NCBI RefSeq assembly: GCF_018336935.1
Contig: NZ_CP068771.1
Location: 4,650,001 to 4,714,000, forward strand
Origin: Serratia plymuthica
Lineage (GTDB): Bacteria; Pseudomonadota; Gammaproteobacteria; Enterobacterales; Enterobacteriaceae
DNA: 64,000 nt
Direction: 5' to 3'
The notes beneath the pieces were generated by a model that saw only the letters and a program-made list of their open reading frames with translations, did no database searches and was not told the DNA's origin. The position numbers were made by a program, and so were the translations under genes. Positions 37,983 to 55,221 of the stretch are shown here, one piece after another. The first letter of the stretch is position 1, and the number at the start of each line of letters is the position of its first letter.

Positions 37983-38876
37983 ATGAACCTAGGCGCATTG
38001 GTATCTGAAACCCGTAACCCAGCCACCATGGGGCTGGATGAAATGTCGACATTGGAGATGGTGAGCTGCTTTAACCGGGAAGACCGCAAGGTGCCGGAAG
38101 CGATTGAAAAAGTGCTGCCGGCGATCGCGCAGGCGGTAGATCTGGCGGCGGCGGCGTTGAAGGCCGGCGGCCGGTTGATTTATCTGGGGGCGGGTACCAG
38201 CGGCCGTCTTGGCGTGCTTGACGCCTCCGAATGCCCACCCACTTTCGGCGTGCCGCACGGCAGGGTTGTTGGGCTGATTGCCGGCGGCCCTGGCGCGCTG
38301 CTGAAGGCGGTAGAAGGCGCAGAAGACGACGCAGCCCTGGGAGAGGCCGATTTGAAAGCGCTGACGCTGACGGCCACCGACATGGTGGTGGGGCTGGCGG
38401 CGTCCGGGCGTACGCCTTATGTGATTGGCGCCTTGCGCTACGCGCGTCAGTTGGGTTGCCCGACGGCGGCGATTTCCTGTAATCCGGATTCACCCATCGC
38501 CCACGAAGCGCAGGTGGCGATCTCGCCGGTGGTGGGGCCGGAGGCGCTGACCGGTTCGACGCGCATGAAATCCGGCACTGCGCAAAAACTGGTGCTGAAC
38601 ATGCTGTCGACCGGCGCGATGGTCAAACTGGGCAAGGTTTATCAAAACCTGATGGTGGACGTGAAGGCTACCAACGTCAAACTGGTGGATCGCGCCTGCC
38701 GCATCGTCGTGGAAGCCACCGGCGCCGAACGCAGCCAGGTTGAGGCGGCGTTGACGCAGACCGGTTTTGAAGTCAAACCGGCGATTCTGATGATTTTGGC
38801 CGGTATTGGCGCCGAAGAAGCGCAGCGTCGCTTGCAGCAGCACGACGGCTATTTGCGCGCGGCATTGACGCGTTAA
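37983..38876 (+). CDS. murQ: N-acetylmuramic acid 6-phosphate etherase
   Basis: A 297-residue cytosolic lyase that removes lactate from MurNAc-6-P to give GlcNAc-6-P, in peptidoglycan and MurNAc recycling. The SIS domain has [17 protein letters not shown] (about 58-74) and [30 protein letters not shown] is the family opening. It is followed by murP after a short gap and is divergent from the RpiR gene. Confidence 0.96.
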   Translation: MNLGALVSETRNPATMGLDEMSTLEMVSCFNREDRKVPEAIEKVLPAIAQAVDLAAAALKAGGRLIYLGAGTSGRLGVLDASECPPTFGVPHGRVVGLIAGGPGALLKAVEGAEDDAALGEADLKALTLTATDMVVGLAASGRTPYVIGALRYARQLGCPTAAISCNPDSPIAHEAQVAISPVVGPEALTGSTRMKSGTAQKLVLNMLSTGAMVKLGKVYQNLMVDVKATNVKLVDRACRIVVEATGAERSQVEAALTQTGFEVKPAILMILAGIGAEEAQRRLQQHDGYLRAALTR

Positions 38877-38895
38877 ACCACACTTGGGGCGGGCG

Positions 38896-40257
38896 ATGGA
38901 CAAGACAACGGCACTGGCAACACAGATTCTGACGGGGATTGGCGGCGAGGGGAATATCCTCAGGCTGGAGAACTGCATGACGCGGGTTCGCGTCGAGGTC
39001 CGTGACGAACAGCGCCTTGATTTAGCGGCGCTCAGGCAGTTACCGGGCATTAAGGGCTATATCAAGCAGGGCGATCAGCATCAGTTTATTGTCGGCCCTG
39101 GCGCCGCCGCCAAAGTGGTAGATGCCATGCGTACACTGTTCAGTGACGCCCCGGCGGCCGTTGAAGATAATATTGCTCGCAACAAGGCACAGGCTAAGCA
39201 AAAGTATTCGGCACCAATGAGCGGTGCGCTGAAAAAACTGGCCGATGTCTTTATCCCGTTGATACCGGCGTTTATCGCCTCAGGTCTGATTACCGGCATT
39301 ATCAACCTGTTGAAGCGGCCGGATATCGCCGGCGAGCTGGCGGTGAATTACCCCAACGTGCTGGGGCTGCTGGCGATTTTCGGCAGCGCGGTGTTCGCCA
39401 TCATGAATATTCTGGTAGGGGTCAACGCCGCCCGGGTGTTTGGCGGTTCGCAGGCGATGGGCGGCGTGATGGCCGGAATTCTCTCCAGCCCGGCGCTGGC
39501 GCAGATTACGCTGTTCGGCGAAGCGTTGCAGCCGGGGCGCGGTGGGGTGATTGCCGTGCTGCTGGTAGTGGCGCTGATGTGTTGGGTGGAAAAACGCCTG
39601 CGCAACCTGCTGCCGGAGTCGATCGAGCTTATCCTCAATCCGCTGTTGACCACCTTGGTGACTGCCTCGCTGGCGATTATGATTTTGCAACCGCTCGGCG
39701 GCTACATCTCGGACGCCATCGCCCATGGCGCCAATCTGGCTATCGACAAGGGCGGGTTGCTGGTGGGCGCGGTGCTGTCCGGGCTGTTTCTGCCGCTGGT
39801 GCTGTCCGGTCTGCATCAGGGATTGGTGCCGATACATGTCGAGCTGGTGCAGGCGCACGGCTCCAACCCGCTGTTGCCGATCCTGGCGATGGCCGGTGTG
39901 GGGCAAGTGGGGGCGGCATTGGCGGTGTTAATGAAAACGCGCAATGCGCGCCTGAAAAAGGTGATCAAAGGGGCGTTGCCGGTCGGTATTCTCGGCATTG
40001 GCGAGCCGCTGATTTTCGGCGTGACCCTGCCGCTGGGCAAGCCCTTTATTGCCGCCTGCCTCGGCGGCGCGGTGGGGGGCGCGCTGATCAGTTACTGGAA
40101 GGTGGCGACGGTGATTACCTTCGGTATCTCGGGTTTGCCTTTGGCGCTGACCATTGTCTCGGGTAAGGTGATGTTGTATCTGGCCGGTATGGTGATTACG
40201 ATTGCGGCTGGGTTTATATTCACCTGGATAATGGGATTCAACGATCCTGAGGAGTGA
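38896..40257 (+). CDS. murP: PTS MurNAc-specific EIIBC component
   Basis: A 453-residue membrane permease that takes up MurNAc and phosphorylates it at C6. The EIIB domain (about 1-88) has phospho-Cys27 in RLENCMTRVRV; EIIC follows with roughly ten membrane segments. There is no EIIA domain, so it relies on an external EIIA (Crr in E. coli). The ATG at 38896 is preferred over 38884 for its spacing and the family start MDKTTALATQ. Confidence 0.95.
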   Translation: MDKTTALATQILTGIGGEGNILRLENCMTRVRVEVRDEQRLDLAALRQLPGIKGYIKQGDQHQFIVGPGAAAKVVDAMRTLFSDAPAAVEDNIARNKAQAKQKYSAPMSGALKKLADVFIPLIPAFIASGLITGIINLLKRPDIAGELAVNYPNVLGLLAIFGSAVFAIMNILVGVNAARVFGGSQAMGGVMAGILSSPALAQITLFGEALQPGRGGVIAVLLVVALMCWVEKRLRNLLPESIELILNPLLTTLVTASLAIMILQPLGGYISDAIAHGANLAIDKGGLLVGAVLSGLFLPLVLSGLHQGLVPIHVELVQAHGSNPLLPILAMAGVGQVGAALAVLMKTRNARLKKVIKGALPVGILGIGEPLIFGVTLPLGKPFIAACLGGAVGGALISYWKVATVITFGISGLPLALTIVSGKVMLYLAGMVITIAAGFIFTWIMGFNDPEE

Positions 40258-40260
40258 CGT

Positions 40261-40917
40261 TTGAGCGAGAAACAGAGCCAGGAGGCCGTGGGGGGCCGCC
40301 GCGTGGTGTTCTTTGATCTGGACGGTACGCTGCATCAGGAAGACATGTTTGGCAGTTTCTTGCGTTTCTTGCTGCGCCATCTGCCGCTGAACCTGTTGTT
40401 GGTGGTGCCGCTGCTGCCGGTGGTCGGGCTGGCGATGCTGGTGATGGGGCGCGCTGCGCGCTGGCCGATGAGCGTCCTGCTGTGGTCGATCACCTTTGGC
40501 CGGTCGGAGGCCAGGTTAAAGGCGCTGGAACTGCAGTTCGTCGGCTATTTCCGCGACAAGGTGACCGCGTTTCCGGTGGTGCAAATGCGCCTGCGCCAGT
40601 ACCTCGATGTGCACGATGCGCAGGTGTGGCTGATCACCGGCTCACCGGAGCGGCTGGTGGAACAGGTTTATCGGGACTCCGCTTTCCTGTCGCGGGTGCG
40701 CCTGGTCGGCAGCCGCATTGTGCGCCGTCACGGCGGCTGGGTGTTGGCCATGCGCTGTCTCGGCGTCCAGAAAGTGACGCAACTGGAACAGCGTCTCGGC
40801 GCGCCGCTCAGGCTGTACAGCGGTTACAGTGACAGCAAGCAGGACAATCCGCTGCTGTACTTTTGCGAGCACCGCTGGCGGGTCAGCAAGCTGGGGGAGT
40901 TGCAGCAGTTGGAGTAA
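40261..40917 (+). CDS. pgpC: Phosphatidylglycerophosphatase C
   Basis: A 218-residue HAD-family membrane phosphatase (YfhB) that dephosphorylates phosphatidylglycerol phosphate. FFDLDGTLH places the nucleophile Asp19 and Asp21; membrane segments occur at about 38-64. ITGSPERLVEQV is HAD motif II and YSDSKQDNPLL motif III. The start is the TTG at 40261, three bases after murP, as no ATG fits; that spacing suggests it may be read from the murQP operon. Confidence 0.9.
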   Translation: MSEKQSQEAVGGRRVVFFDLDGTLHQEDMFGSFLRFLLRHLPLNLLLVVPLLPVVGLAMLVMGRAARWPMSVLLWSITFGRSEARLKALELQFVGYFRDKVTAFPVVQMRLRQYLDVHDAQVWLITGSPERLVEQVYRDSAFLSRVRLVGSRIVRRHGGWVLAMRCLGVQKVTQLEQRLGAPLRLYSGYSDSKQDNPLLYFCEHRWRVSKLGELQQLE

Positions 40918-40945
40918 GCAAAGGGGCGGATTTCCGCCCTTTGCC
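40917..40945. terminator. pgpC terminator
   Basis: GCAAAGGGGCGG and CCGCCCTTTGC pair with a short loop, just after the stop codon; there is no long T tract, but the stem is strong and lies between convergent genes. Confidence 0.7.
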
Positions 40946-41000
40946 GTTTATATTCCTCTGGTTTTCGAATTGCAGCGTGACAGACCGCACTCATAACGCC

Positions 41001-42053
41001 TTAATCATCGGTCAGATCGTGCGACTTGCGTCCCAGTTGCCATATCTTCTCTGCATAGTGCCCCAACGCCCACAGGCTCAGACCGAGCACCACAAAGAAG
41101 ATCGCCTTGGGCATGCTGTCCCAGAAAAACTCGAAGAAGCGGGTATAAAGGTTGATGCACAGGAAGGTCAGACCGAATCCGCGCAGCATGGCGTCGTCAC
41201 GTTTCAGCCCCAACCAGATGACCACTGCGGCGGCGATGCCGAACAGCAGGCTCCAGTGGAACAGTTCGATCTGGCGCACGCTATACCAGCTGTCAAGATC
41301 GCCGTAATTGCCGAAGATCGACAGCAGCCACAGGGCGATAAACAAATACAGCAGCCCCATCGCCAGCGAAACCCGCTCCAGCCCACGCCGTGCAAGCAGC
41401 GGTTGCAGCAGCAATGCTGCGGCGATCAGGACAGCGCCGAAGGCGATAAAGCGAATCGGGAAGCTCATGCCCAGCCAGTAAGCGCCCCAGCCGGAAAGGT
41501 AGCCGGTTTCGACGCCGAAGGCGTTGCCGAGCGACAGCAGGGCAAACCACCACACCAGCCCGGAGCGGCTGAACCAGCCAATCACGCCGTAAAGCAGAGC
41601 GGCGAACATCAGCAGCAATGAAACCCGGCCACTGCCGTTGTCCAGCCAGACGCCCATTTGCCACAGAGCGCAGGCGGTGAAGAGCACGGCGATGAACAGC
41701 GCGGCCTCATTACCGTAGCGTTTTTCCGGATGACGGCGACGACGGCGCAAGGCCCAGATATAGGCCAGCGCGGCCAGTATGCCGGCCATCGCCATGCGAA
41801 CCGGCGCATCGAAGCGGAACAAGCCGCTCAGCCAGTCCAACAGAGCGCTGTCGGCGAACAGGCTGGTGATGGCAATGACCAGCGAGGCCAGTGCGGCGAG
41901 AAAGGTATAACGCGCCAGCCGCCGCCAGTCGAAAGGCTGCACTTCCACATGCTGCAACAACTGTTCTTGCTGTTGCGCCGTCAGCGCGCCTTCGCCGACC
42001 CAGCCGTTCAGGGCTTTGCGTACCACGGCGGCGTTCTTCTTGCTGAATTTCAT
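41001..42053 (-). CDS. DUF2157 inner-membrane protein
   Basis: A 350-residue protein with about nine to ten membrane segments after an amphipathic, Q-rich cytoplasmic N-terminus of about 40 residues (QQQEQLLQHVEVQPFDWRRL). The layout is typical of DUF2157 proteins. The start ATG at 42053 is chosen over a longer frame to 42401 that would cover the tadA promoter region. No function is known. It is convergent with pgpC. Confidence 0.8.
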   Translation of the reverse strand: MKFSKKNAAVVRKALNGWVGEGALTAQQQEQLLQHVEVQPFDWRRLARYTFLAALASLVIAITSLFADSALLDWLSGLFRFDAPVRMAMAGILAALAYIWALRRRRRHPEKRYGNEAALFIAVLFTACALWQMGVWLDNGSGRVSLLLMFAALLYGVIGWFSRSGLVWWFALLSLGNAFGVETGYLSGWGAYWLGMSFPIRFIAFGAVLIAAALLLQPLLARRGLERVSLAMGLLYLFIALWLLSIFGNYGDLDSWYSVRQIELFHWSLLFGIAAAVVIWLGLKRDDAMLRGFGLTFLCINLYTRFFEFFWDSMPKAIFFVVLGLSLWALGHYAEKIWQLGRKSHDLTDD

Positions 42054-42090
42054 GTTTCTTATCCCTGATAACATCGCTATTCGTTCAGTA

Positions 42091-42165
42091 TATACCCGTC
42101 GCATTTCAAGCCGCAGCGCTCGACGCCGTTCCCGGTCGGCAGGGGCGAATATATTCACTCCGGTT
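42091..42165. repeat. Decayed ERIC-like half element
   Basis: TATACCCGTCGCATTTCAAG followed by a GC-rich arm matches the outer arm of the ERIC-like units, but the core and closing arm are gone. It sits between the DUF2157 gene and tadA. Confidence 0.5.
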
Positions 42166-42198
42166 AACGCGGGCGCAGCATGCGGCGCACCTACTGTG

Positions 42199-42743
<545 letters not shown>

Positions 42744-44204
42744 TCAGTGGTTAAGCGCCAGTTCCGGTATAACGACCGGATAGCCTTTCCCTAACGCCTC
42801 CTGTTCGGCCGCTTCCTGCGCCGCCTTCCTCTCTTTTTCTTGCAGATAGCCGACCAGGCTGACCTGATAGCGGCGAATGTTTTCCACGTAGTTATAAGCT
42901 TCGCGTCCGCGCGCATAGCCGTAGGTCAACTGCGGGTAATAACGTTTTTGGCTGAGCATCGGCAGGCGCTGTTTGACGTCCACCCAGCTGTCCGGGTTGC
43001 CTTTTTGCATTTTGGTCAGCTTGCGGGCGTCGAGCATATGGCCCCAGCCCATGTTGTACGCCGCCAGCGAGAACCAGATGCGTTCGTCTTCCGGCACGCT
43101 GTCGGGCACCTTGGCCATCAGCCTTTGCAGGTAAAGTGCGCCGCCCTGAATGCTTTCCTCGGGATCCAGACGATCGTTGACCCCCAGGCCGTCGGCGGTG
43201 GCCCGCGTCAGCATCATCAGGCCGCGTACGCCGGTAGGGGAGGTGGCCTGCGGGTTCCAGTGCGACTCCTGATAGGCGATGGCCGCCAGCAATTTCCAGT
43301 CGATCTCATTGGCGTATTTTTCAAACAGCGAGCGGAAGGTCGGCAGCACCGAGTCGATGGCCGACAGGAAGGTTCTGGTATCGACGTAATCGAAGCTGCC
43401 GACGTGGCCGAGATACTTCTCTTCCAGCCGCGCCAGCGTGCCGTCGTCTACCATCTGGCTATAGAAATCCAGCATCGCCGCATACAGGCTGTCGTCGTTG
43501 CCGCGCTTCAGATACCAGGTGACCGGCTCTTCATCGGTGACGTCGAACGCGACCGCCAGTTGCGGATGGATGCGCTGCAGCAGGGCGATAGTCACGGAGT
43601 CGCCGAGGGTATAGTCGAGCTTGCCGTCGGCCACCTGTTCCAGCAGCTCTTTGGAGGTCAGGTCGCTGGAGGCTTCCCAACTGAGGTCCGGGAATTTACT
43701 TTGCTTAAGCTGCTTCAGCGTGCTGACGTGCGCGGAACCGGAGGCGACCGCCAGCTTGCCTTTAATATCGGCAAAGGTTTTTGGCCGTGGGGTGCCCAGG
43801 CGATAGACCAACTGCTGGGATACGGAATAATAGGCCGGACCGGTGCGTGCGCGGCTGAGGCGATCCTGGTTGTAGATCAGGCCGGCGGCCAGCAGATCGG
43901 TGTCGTCATCGTCCAGATCGTCAAACAGGTCATTGATATTGTTGTGCGGGATCACCACCAGCTTCACGCCCAGGTAGTTGGCGAAGCGCTTCGCCAGTTC
44001 GTAATCGAGCCCACCCGGCCCCTGTTTGGTGGTGAAATAGGTTAGCGGCGTGTTCAGCGTACTGATACGCAGCTCGCCACGGGATTTGATCTCTTCGAGC
44101 TGCCCTCCCTGGCCACCGCGCCAGGCAATGTTGGGCCACAGGGCGAGCGCCAGAAGCAAGGTAACAACACCGATGAGAATGTAGTTTATTTTTAGGCGTT
44201 TCAA
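42744..44204 (-). CDS. mltF: Membrane-bound lytic transglycosylase F
   Basis: A 486-residue envelope enzyme that cleaves peptidoglycan. An N-terminal membrane or signal segment (about 8-25) precedes a SBP_bac_3 periplasmic binding-like module (about 40-265) and an SLT lytic transglycosylase domain (about 290-430) with the catalytic Glu in AYQESHWNP, then [10 protein letters not shown] and YNMGWGH. Residues after 450 are charged. It converges on tadA and is divergent from purL. Confidence 0.95.
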   Translation of the reverse strand: MKRLKINYILIGVVTLLLALALWPNIAWRGGQGGQLEEIKSRGELRISTLNTPLTYFTTKQGPGGLDYELAKRFANYLGVKLVVIPHNNINDLFDDLDDDDTDLLAAGLIYNQDRLSRARTGPAYYSVSQQLVYRLGTPRPKTFADIKGKLAVASGSAHVSTLKQLKQSKFPDLSWEASSDLTSKELLEQVADGKLDYTLGDSVTIALLQRIHPQLAVAFDVTDEEPVTWYLKRGNDDSLYAAMLDFYSQMVDDGTLARLEEKYLGHVGSFDYVDTRTFLSAIDSVLPTFRSLFEKYANEIDWKLLAAIAYQESHWNPQATSPTGVRGLMMLTRATADGLGVNDRLDPEESIQGGALYLQRLMAKVPDSVPEDERIWFSLAAYNMGWGHMLDARKLTKMQKGNPDSWVDVKQRLPMLSQKRYYPQLTYGYARGREAYNYVENIRRYQVSLVGYLQEKERKAAQEAAEQEALGKGYPVVIPELALNH

Positions 44205-44370
44205 ATAGTTATCCAGTGGTGGTACGGGTGCTCCGGTGACCGGGGGTCAGTCTTTTCTTATGGTTAAATCACCAGTGCGGGAGCATTTTGCGCAACAAAA
44301 CGCCAGCGTGCAACTTTATTGACACGTTATGACAATTCGAGGGGGCGAACAGCTTTTATCAATAATAGCT

Positions 44371-44386
44371 GCGCAAACGGTTTCGT
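44371..44386 (+). promoter_or_regulatory. PurR box of purL
   Basis: GCGCAAACGGTTTCGT is a 13/16 match to the PurR consensus ACGCAAACGTTTGCGT, about 97 bases before the purL start, as expected for a purine biosynthetic gene. Confidence 0.8.
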
Positions 44387-44482
44387 CGGCGGCGCAGATT
44401 CTCTATAATGACGCGCGTTTTCCCCTGTTGCGCCCAAAGAAGTGCTGAAGTCAGTTGCTTCGAAGACGAGAGAACTTTGATT

Positions 44483-48373
<3,891 letters not shown>

Positions 48374-48393
48374 GCGGTTACCGCGCGGTAACG

Positions 48394-48426
48394 AAAGGGG
48401 GCGCAAGAGATTGCGCCCCCTTTTTA
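48394..48426 (+). terminator. purL terminator
   Basis: A perfect 10-bp stem, GGGGGCGCAA (48397-48406), loop GAGA, TTGCGCCCCC (48411-48420), followed by five T residues. Confidence 0.95.
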
Positions 48427-48453
48427 CTTATTGCGCCGGTACCGGTTTGCCGC

Positions 48454-48566
48454 TGTCGGCATTTTGCGACAGCGCACCTTTTTCATGTCTCTAAAAAGAG
48501 ACACTTAACTCATTGATTTTTAATAGTGAAAAATTAATTGGCTTAAGTTGTCGGTTTTTGACGACA
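48454..48566 (+). promoter_or_regulatory. Three GlrR boxes (TGTC-N10-GACA) upstream of glmY
   Basis: Three exact copies of TGTC-N10-GACA occur at 48454-48471, 48486-48503 and 48549-48566. This is the site bound by phosphorylated GlrR upstream of glmY in E. coli and Yersinia; the third copy ends about 108 bases before the sigma-54 -24 element. The glrK-qseG-glrR genes that encode the regulator lie next door. Confidence 0.93.
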
Positions 48567-48672
48567 GGGTGGTTGTTTTTTAAACGCCTGCCGGCGAGGC
48601 AATTTGAGTCCATTGGCCATGTTTTTATTTATTTTCTAGTTTATTCAATGCGTTAATAAATATGTTGAAAAG

Positions 48673-48690
48673 TTGGCATGCTAAGTGCAT
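48673..48690 (+). promoter_or_regulatory. Sigma-54 promoter of glmY
   Basis: TTGGCATGCTAAGTGCAT has GG at 48675-48676 and GC at 48687-48688 with ten bases between, the sigma-54 -24/-12 pattern. Predicted start of transcription is about 48700-48701. A near match to an IHF site (ATTCAATGCGTTA) lies at about 48644, between the GlrR boxes and the promoter. Confidence 0.88.
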
Positions 48691-48700
48691 TATTCTCCCC

Positions 48701-48890
48701 AGTTGCTCATTCAACTTTTTATGATGGCCCCGTATTTAGACGGGAAATTTGCCTCATAAGCCTCCGAATGATGCCAAAGAAATGGTGCCTATCGTCCAAC
48801 CAAACCGATAACAGACGCGTAAGCGGCTTTATCAAGCATCGGACGACACGTGGAGTGAGGCACCGCCTGTATCCAACTGTGATGAGTGTT
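48701..48890 (+). ncRNA. glmY: GlmY small RNA
   Basis: Located in the purL-glrK gap, where E. coli has glmY, directly behind a sigma-54 promoter. The 5' part AGTTGCTCATTCAAC pairs with a downstream CCGAATGAT block as in the GlmY central stem, with a GGCCCCG / CGGG arm between. GlmY protects GlmZ from processing through RapZ and so raises GlmS. The 3' end is a guess: no T-tract terminator is visible, and the end given is set by the usual length of about 185-190 nt. Confidence 0.75.
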
Positions 48891-49019
48891 CATCAATCCC
48901 GGATACTTATGGATGCTATTCGTCCTGTTCGATGCCAGCCTTGTGCTACATCACCCTGGGGACGAGATTCAAGGGCATCCACACTTTCTTGCGATGGGGC
49001 AGTCCTGCCCCAGCGTCAA

Positions 49020-49098
49020 ATACCTTTCATACTCGACGTTGCATCTGTGTTGCCTGCGCTTGTGCGCCTTGACGCAACGCCAATTATTTTGGGTATTA
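49020..49098. repeat. ERIC-like element with the core deleted
   Basis: Outer arms ATACCTTTCATACTCGACG and AATTATTTTGGGTATTA face each other, as in the other ERIC-like units, but the central core is replaced by a short GC-rich stretch, giving 79 instead of 127 bases. It lies in the glmY-glrK gap, about 130 bases before glrK. Confidence 0.65.
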
Positions 49099-49228
49099 CG
49101 ATAGGTCCGAACACAAACCCCCCATCCTCACCGCTCGGCTTCCCCTATTTTCCTGACGCTCCGCTGAACGCCGGGCTTTCCTCTCACCGGTGACTCGGTT
49201 AGCATCGGAGCAGATGAGAGACAATGAG

Positions 49229-50665
49229 ATGATTTCGTTGAAAAGATGGCGTTTATTCCCCCGCTCGCTGCGTCAGTTGGTCCTGATGGCGTTTCTGCTG
49301 GTGCTGCTGCCGCTGTTGGTGCTGGCTTATCAGGCTTATCAAAGTCTGGATCATCTCAGCGCGCAGGCCGCAGACATCAACCGTACCACGCTGGTGGATG
49401 CACGGCGCAGCGAGGCGATGACCAGCGTGGCGCTGGAGATGGAGCGCAGCTATCGTCAGTATTGCGTGCTGGTGGATCCCACCCTGGAGCGGCTGTACCA
49501 AAATCAACGTAAACAGTATTCGCAGATGTTGGACGCCCATGCGCCGATCCTGCCGGATGAACGCTATTATCAAACGTTGCGCAGTCTGCTGACCCAACTG
49601 GCCGCGATTAAATGTCAGAGCAGCGGGCCGGATAAACAGGCATCGACTCTGCTGGAGTCTTTCTCGCGCTCCAACGCCGAGATGGTGCAGGCCACCCGCG
49701 CCGTGGTGTTCTCGCGCGGCCAGCAGTTGCAGCAGGCGATTGCCGAACGTGGCCAGTTCTTCGGCTGGCAGGCGCTGATGCTGTTTCTGGTCAGCGTGCT
49801 GCTGGTGGTGCTTTTCACCCGCATGATCATCGGCCCGGTGAAAGCGGTGGAGCGCATGATCAACCGTTTGGGGGAAGGGCGGGCGCTGGGCAGCGCCGAG
49901 TCGTTTAAAGGCCCGCGTGAGCTGCGTTCGTTGGCGCAACGCATTATCTGGCTGAGCGAGCGCCTGGCGTGGCTGGAGTCGCAACGGCATGAGTTCCTGC
50001 GCCATATCTCGCATGAATTGAAGACGCCGCTGGCCAGCATGCGCGAGGGCACAGAACTGTTGGCCGACGAAGTGGCCGGCCCGCTGACTTCCGATCAGAA
50101 AGAGGTCGTGACCATTCTCGATAACAGCAGCCGCCACCTGCAGCAACTGATCGAGCAACTGCTGGATTACAACCGTAAACTGGCCGATGGCCCGGCGGAG
50201 CATGAGAATGTTGAGCTGCGCGATATGGTCGAGTTGGTGGTCGCCGCGCACAGTTTGCCGGCCAGGGCCAAAATGATCCGGACCGAGATCACATTGGATG
50301 CGGAAATCTGTTGGGCAGAGCCTACGCTTTTAATGCGCGTGCTGGATAATCTCTACTCCAATGCGGTGCACTACGGCAAGGAATCCGGTAACATTTGGAT
50401 TCGCAGCCGTCAGGTTGGGCAACGGGTGCAAATTGATGTCGCCAACAGCGGCACGCCAATCCCTGAGGCCGAGCAAACCATGATTTTTGAGCCTTTTTTC
50501 CAGGGTAGCCACCAGCGAAAAGGGGCGGTAAAAGGAAGCGGTCTGGGGTTGAGCATCGCTCAGGATTGTATCCGCCGGATGCGCGGTGAATTGCAGCTGG
50601 TCGAAGTTGCCGGCGCAGACGTCTGCTTCCGCATTGAATTGCCATTAACCGCCGAGAATGAATAA
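49229..50665 (+). CDS. glrK: Sensor histidine kinase GlrK (QseE)
   Basis: A 478-residue inner-membrane kinase that phosphorylates GlrR. Membrane segments at about 16-35 and 180-200 bracket a periplasmic domain; a HAMP-like stretch follows. The H-box is FLRHISHELKTPLASMREG with the phospho-acceptor His262, and the ATPase domain has N, G1 and G2 boxes (NLYSNAVHYG, IFEPFFQGSH, GSGLGLSIA). The start at 49229 leaves out nine to thirteen N-terminal residues of the longest frame. It is the first gene of glrK-qseG-glrR. Confidence 0.93.
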   Translation: MISLKRWRLFPRSLRQLVLMAFLLVLLPLLVLAYQAYQSLDHLSAQAADINRTTLVDARRSEAMTSVALEMERSYRQYCVLVDPTLERLYQNQRKQYSQMLDAHAPILPDERYYQTLRSLLTQLAAIKCQSSGPDKQASTLLESFSRSNAEMVQATRAVVFSRGQQLQQAIAERGQFFGWQALMLFLVSVLLVVLFTRMIIGPVKAVERMINRLGEGRALGSAESFKGPRELRSLAQRIIWLSERLAWLESQRHEFLRHISHELKTPLASMREGTELLADEVAGPLTSDQKEVVTILDNSSRHLQQLIEQLLDYNRKLADGPAEHENVELRDMVELVVAAHSLPARAKMIRTEITLDAEICWAEPTLLMRVLDNLYSNAVHYGKESGNIWIRSRQVGQRVQIDVANSGTPIPEAEQTMIFEPFFQGSHQRKGAVKGSGLGLSIAQDCIRRMRGELQLVEVAGADVCFRIELPLTAENE

Positions 50666-50668
50666 ATA

Positions 50669-51537
50669 ATGTACACATGGTCTAAACGCCTTCGTCTATC
50701 GCAGACCGAACGTTCACCGCGTGCCACGCAGAGCGCGCCACTCGGCAAGCGTCGTCTTTCCTTTTTAGGCAGTGTTCTTTGCGTGCCGTTTTTGCTGGCA
50801 GGCTGCGTCGATCGTGCGGTCAGCAGCGGCCTCAGCCAGCAGCAGCAAGAAGCGATCCCGGACACCAAAGTGGTGGATTACCGCATCGCGGCCTGCGATA
50901 CCCTGTGGCAGCTCGACGACAAAGACGCGTTGAATAATTCACTTTACTGGTTGCGTGCGATGGATTGCGCCGATCGCGTTGGATCGACCCAGGCGCGCGC
51001 TCTGGCGAAAACCCTGCCTGGCGACAGCTGGGACGGCATTTTCAAGCAAAGTATTCTGCTGGGCAGCGCCGAGCCGACGTCGGGCGAACGTCGCCAGATG
51101 ATCGATCGTCTGAACAGTTACCGCCTGGAGTTCCCTAGCTCCTTGCGCCCGTTGCTGCAACTGTGGCGCCAGCAGCAGGTTCTGCAGATCACCTTGTTCG
51201 ATGAAAAGGCGCGCTATCAGCACCTGCAGGAAAGCTCGGACGGCCAGATAGATGCGCTGCGCCAGAGCCAGATCCGTTTGCAGGCCCAGCTGCAGGATAC
51301 GTCGCGCAAGCTGGAGAATCTGACCGATATCGAACGTCAGCTCTCCTCGCGCAAGCAGCTACAGGGCGAAATCCCGGATAACGGCGCGACACAGCAAAAA
51401 ACCGACGCCGCAGATAAAAATGCCGCGCCGGGCAAGGCCGCAGAACCGGAGGCCGAACCGGAAAAGGGCACCGCCCTGCCGGTGGATCCGGAAGATACCT
51501 ACGTGCCGCCCCCCGCTAACAAGGAGTCTCACGCGCG

Positions 51538-51541
<4 letters not shown>
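50669..51541 (+). CDS. qseG: Outer-membrane lipoprotein QseG
   Basis: A 290-residue lipoprotein with an unusually long, basic N-terminal lead (about 30 residues) before the signal segment SFLGSVLCVPFLLAGC; the lipidated residue is Cys46. A helical body and a coiled-coil region (LQESSDGQIDALRQSQIRLQ) precede an acidic, proline-rich tail. QseG stimulates GlrK in E. coli. It is separated from glrK by three bases and overlaps glrR by four. The true start may lie downstream (for example nearer residue 25), giving a normal signal peptide. Confidence 0.88.
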
Positions 51542-52875
<1,334 letters not shown>

Positions 52876-53004
52876 TGTTTTCCGTCAGGGCCTGCGAATG
52901 CAGGTTCTCAACAAACGCGGCGGAATGATTTACACTCCGTTCTCTTTGTCGTGGCATGACCGGGCGTAGAGAACCATGGAACGTATTGAGCAGGATCCTA
53001 AACA

Positions 53005-54976
<1,972 letters not shown>

Positions 54977-54989
54977 TCCGATCGTCTAC

Positions 54990-55022
54990 CGAGCACTGCC
55001 GGCTTGAGCTGGGCAGTGCTCG
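54990..55022 (+). terminator. glnB downstream hairpin
   Basis: GAGCACTGCC (54991-55000) and GGCAGTGCTC (55012-55021) form a perfect 10-bp stem. A T-rich run follows only loosely, so it may be a terminator or the arm of a repeat: TGGGCAGTGCTCG recurs near 62087. Confidence 0.6.
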
Positions 55023-55221
55023 ATTTCCTACATCCTGTCCCGGTCGTGCTCACGACGCCCATACCCTCCTCGCTAAAAACGTCCCAACGCTTTATCGCTC
55101 AGTCATTTTCGCCATCAGCATTCTAAAAAAGCGAAGGTTATCGCGTTTTTGATAGTTTTTTCGATCGCTTTTCTCACGGGATCTACACTCAACTCAACCA
55201 TCTTGATTAAGGCGATCCCCA
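55023..55221. other. Intergenic stretch before the 43-codon frame
   Basis: About 200 bases with a perfect palindrome GTCGTG-CT-CACGAC at about 55047-55060 and an AT-rich run (about 55100-55200) that probably holds the LysR promoter. No gene was seen. Confidence 0.4.

Noticed and set aside
48678-49193. 171-residue open frame in the purL-glrK gap
   Set aside because: It starts inside the sigma-54 promoter and covers glmY and a repeat; there is no ribosome-binding site and no protein-like composition.
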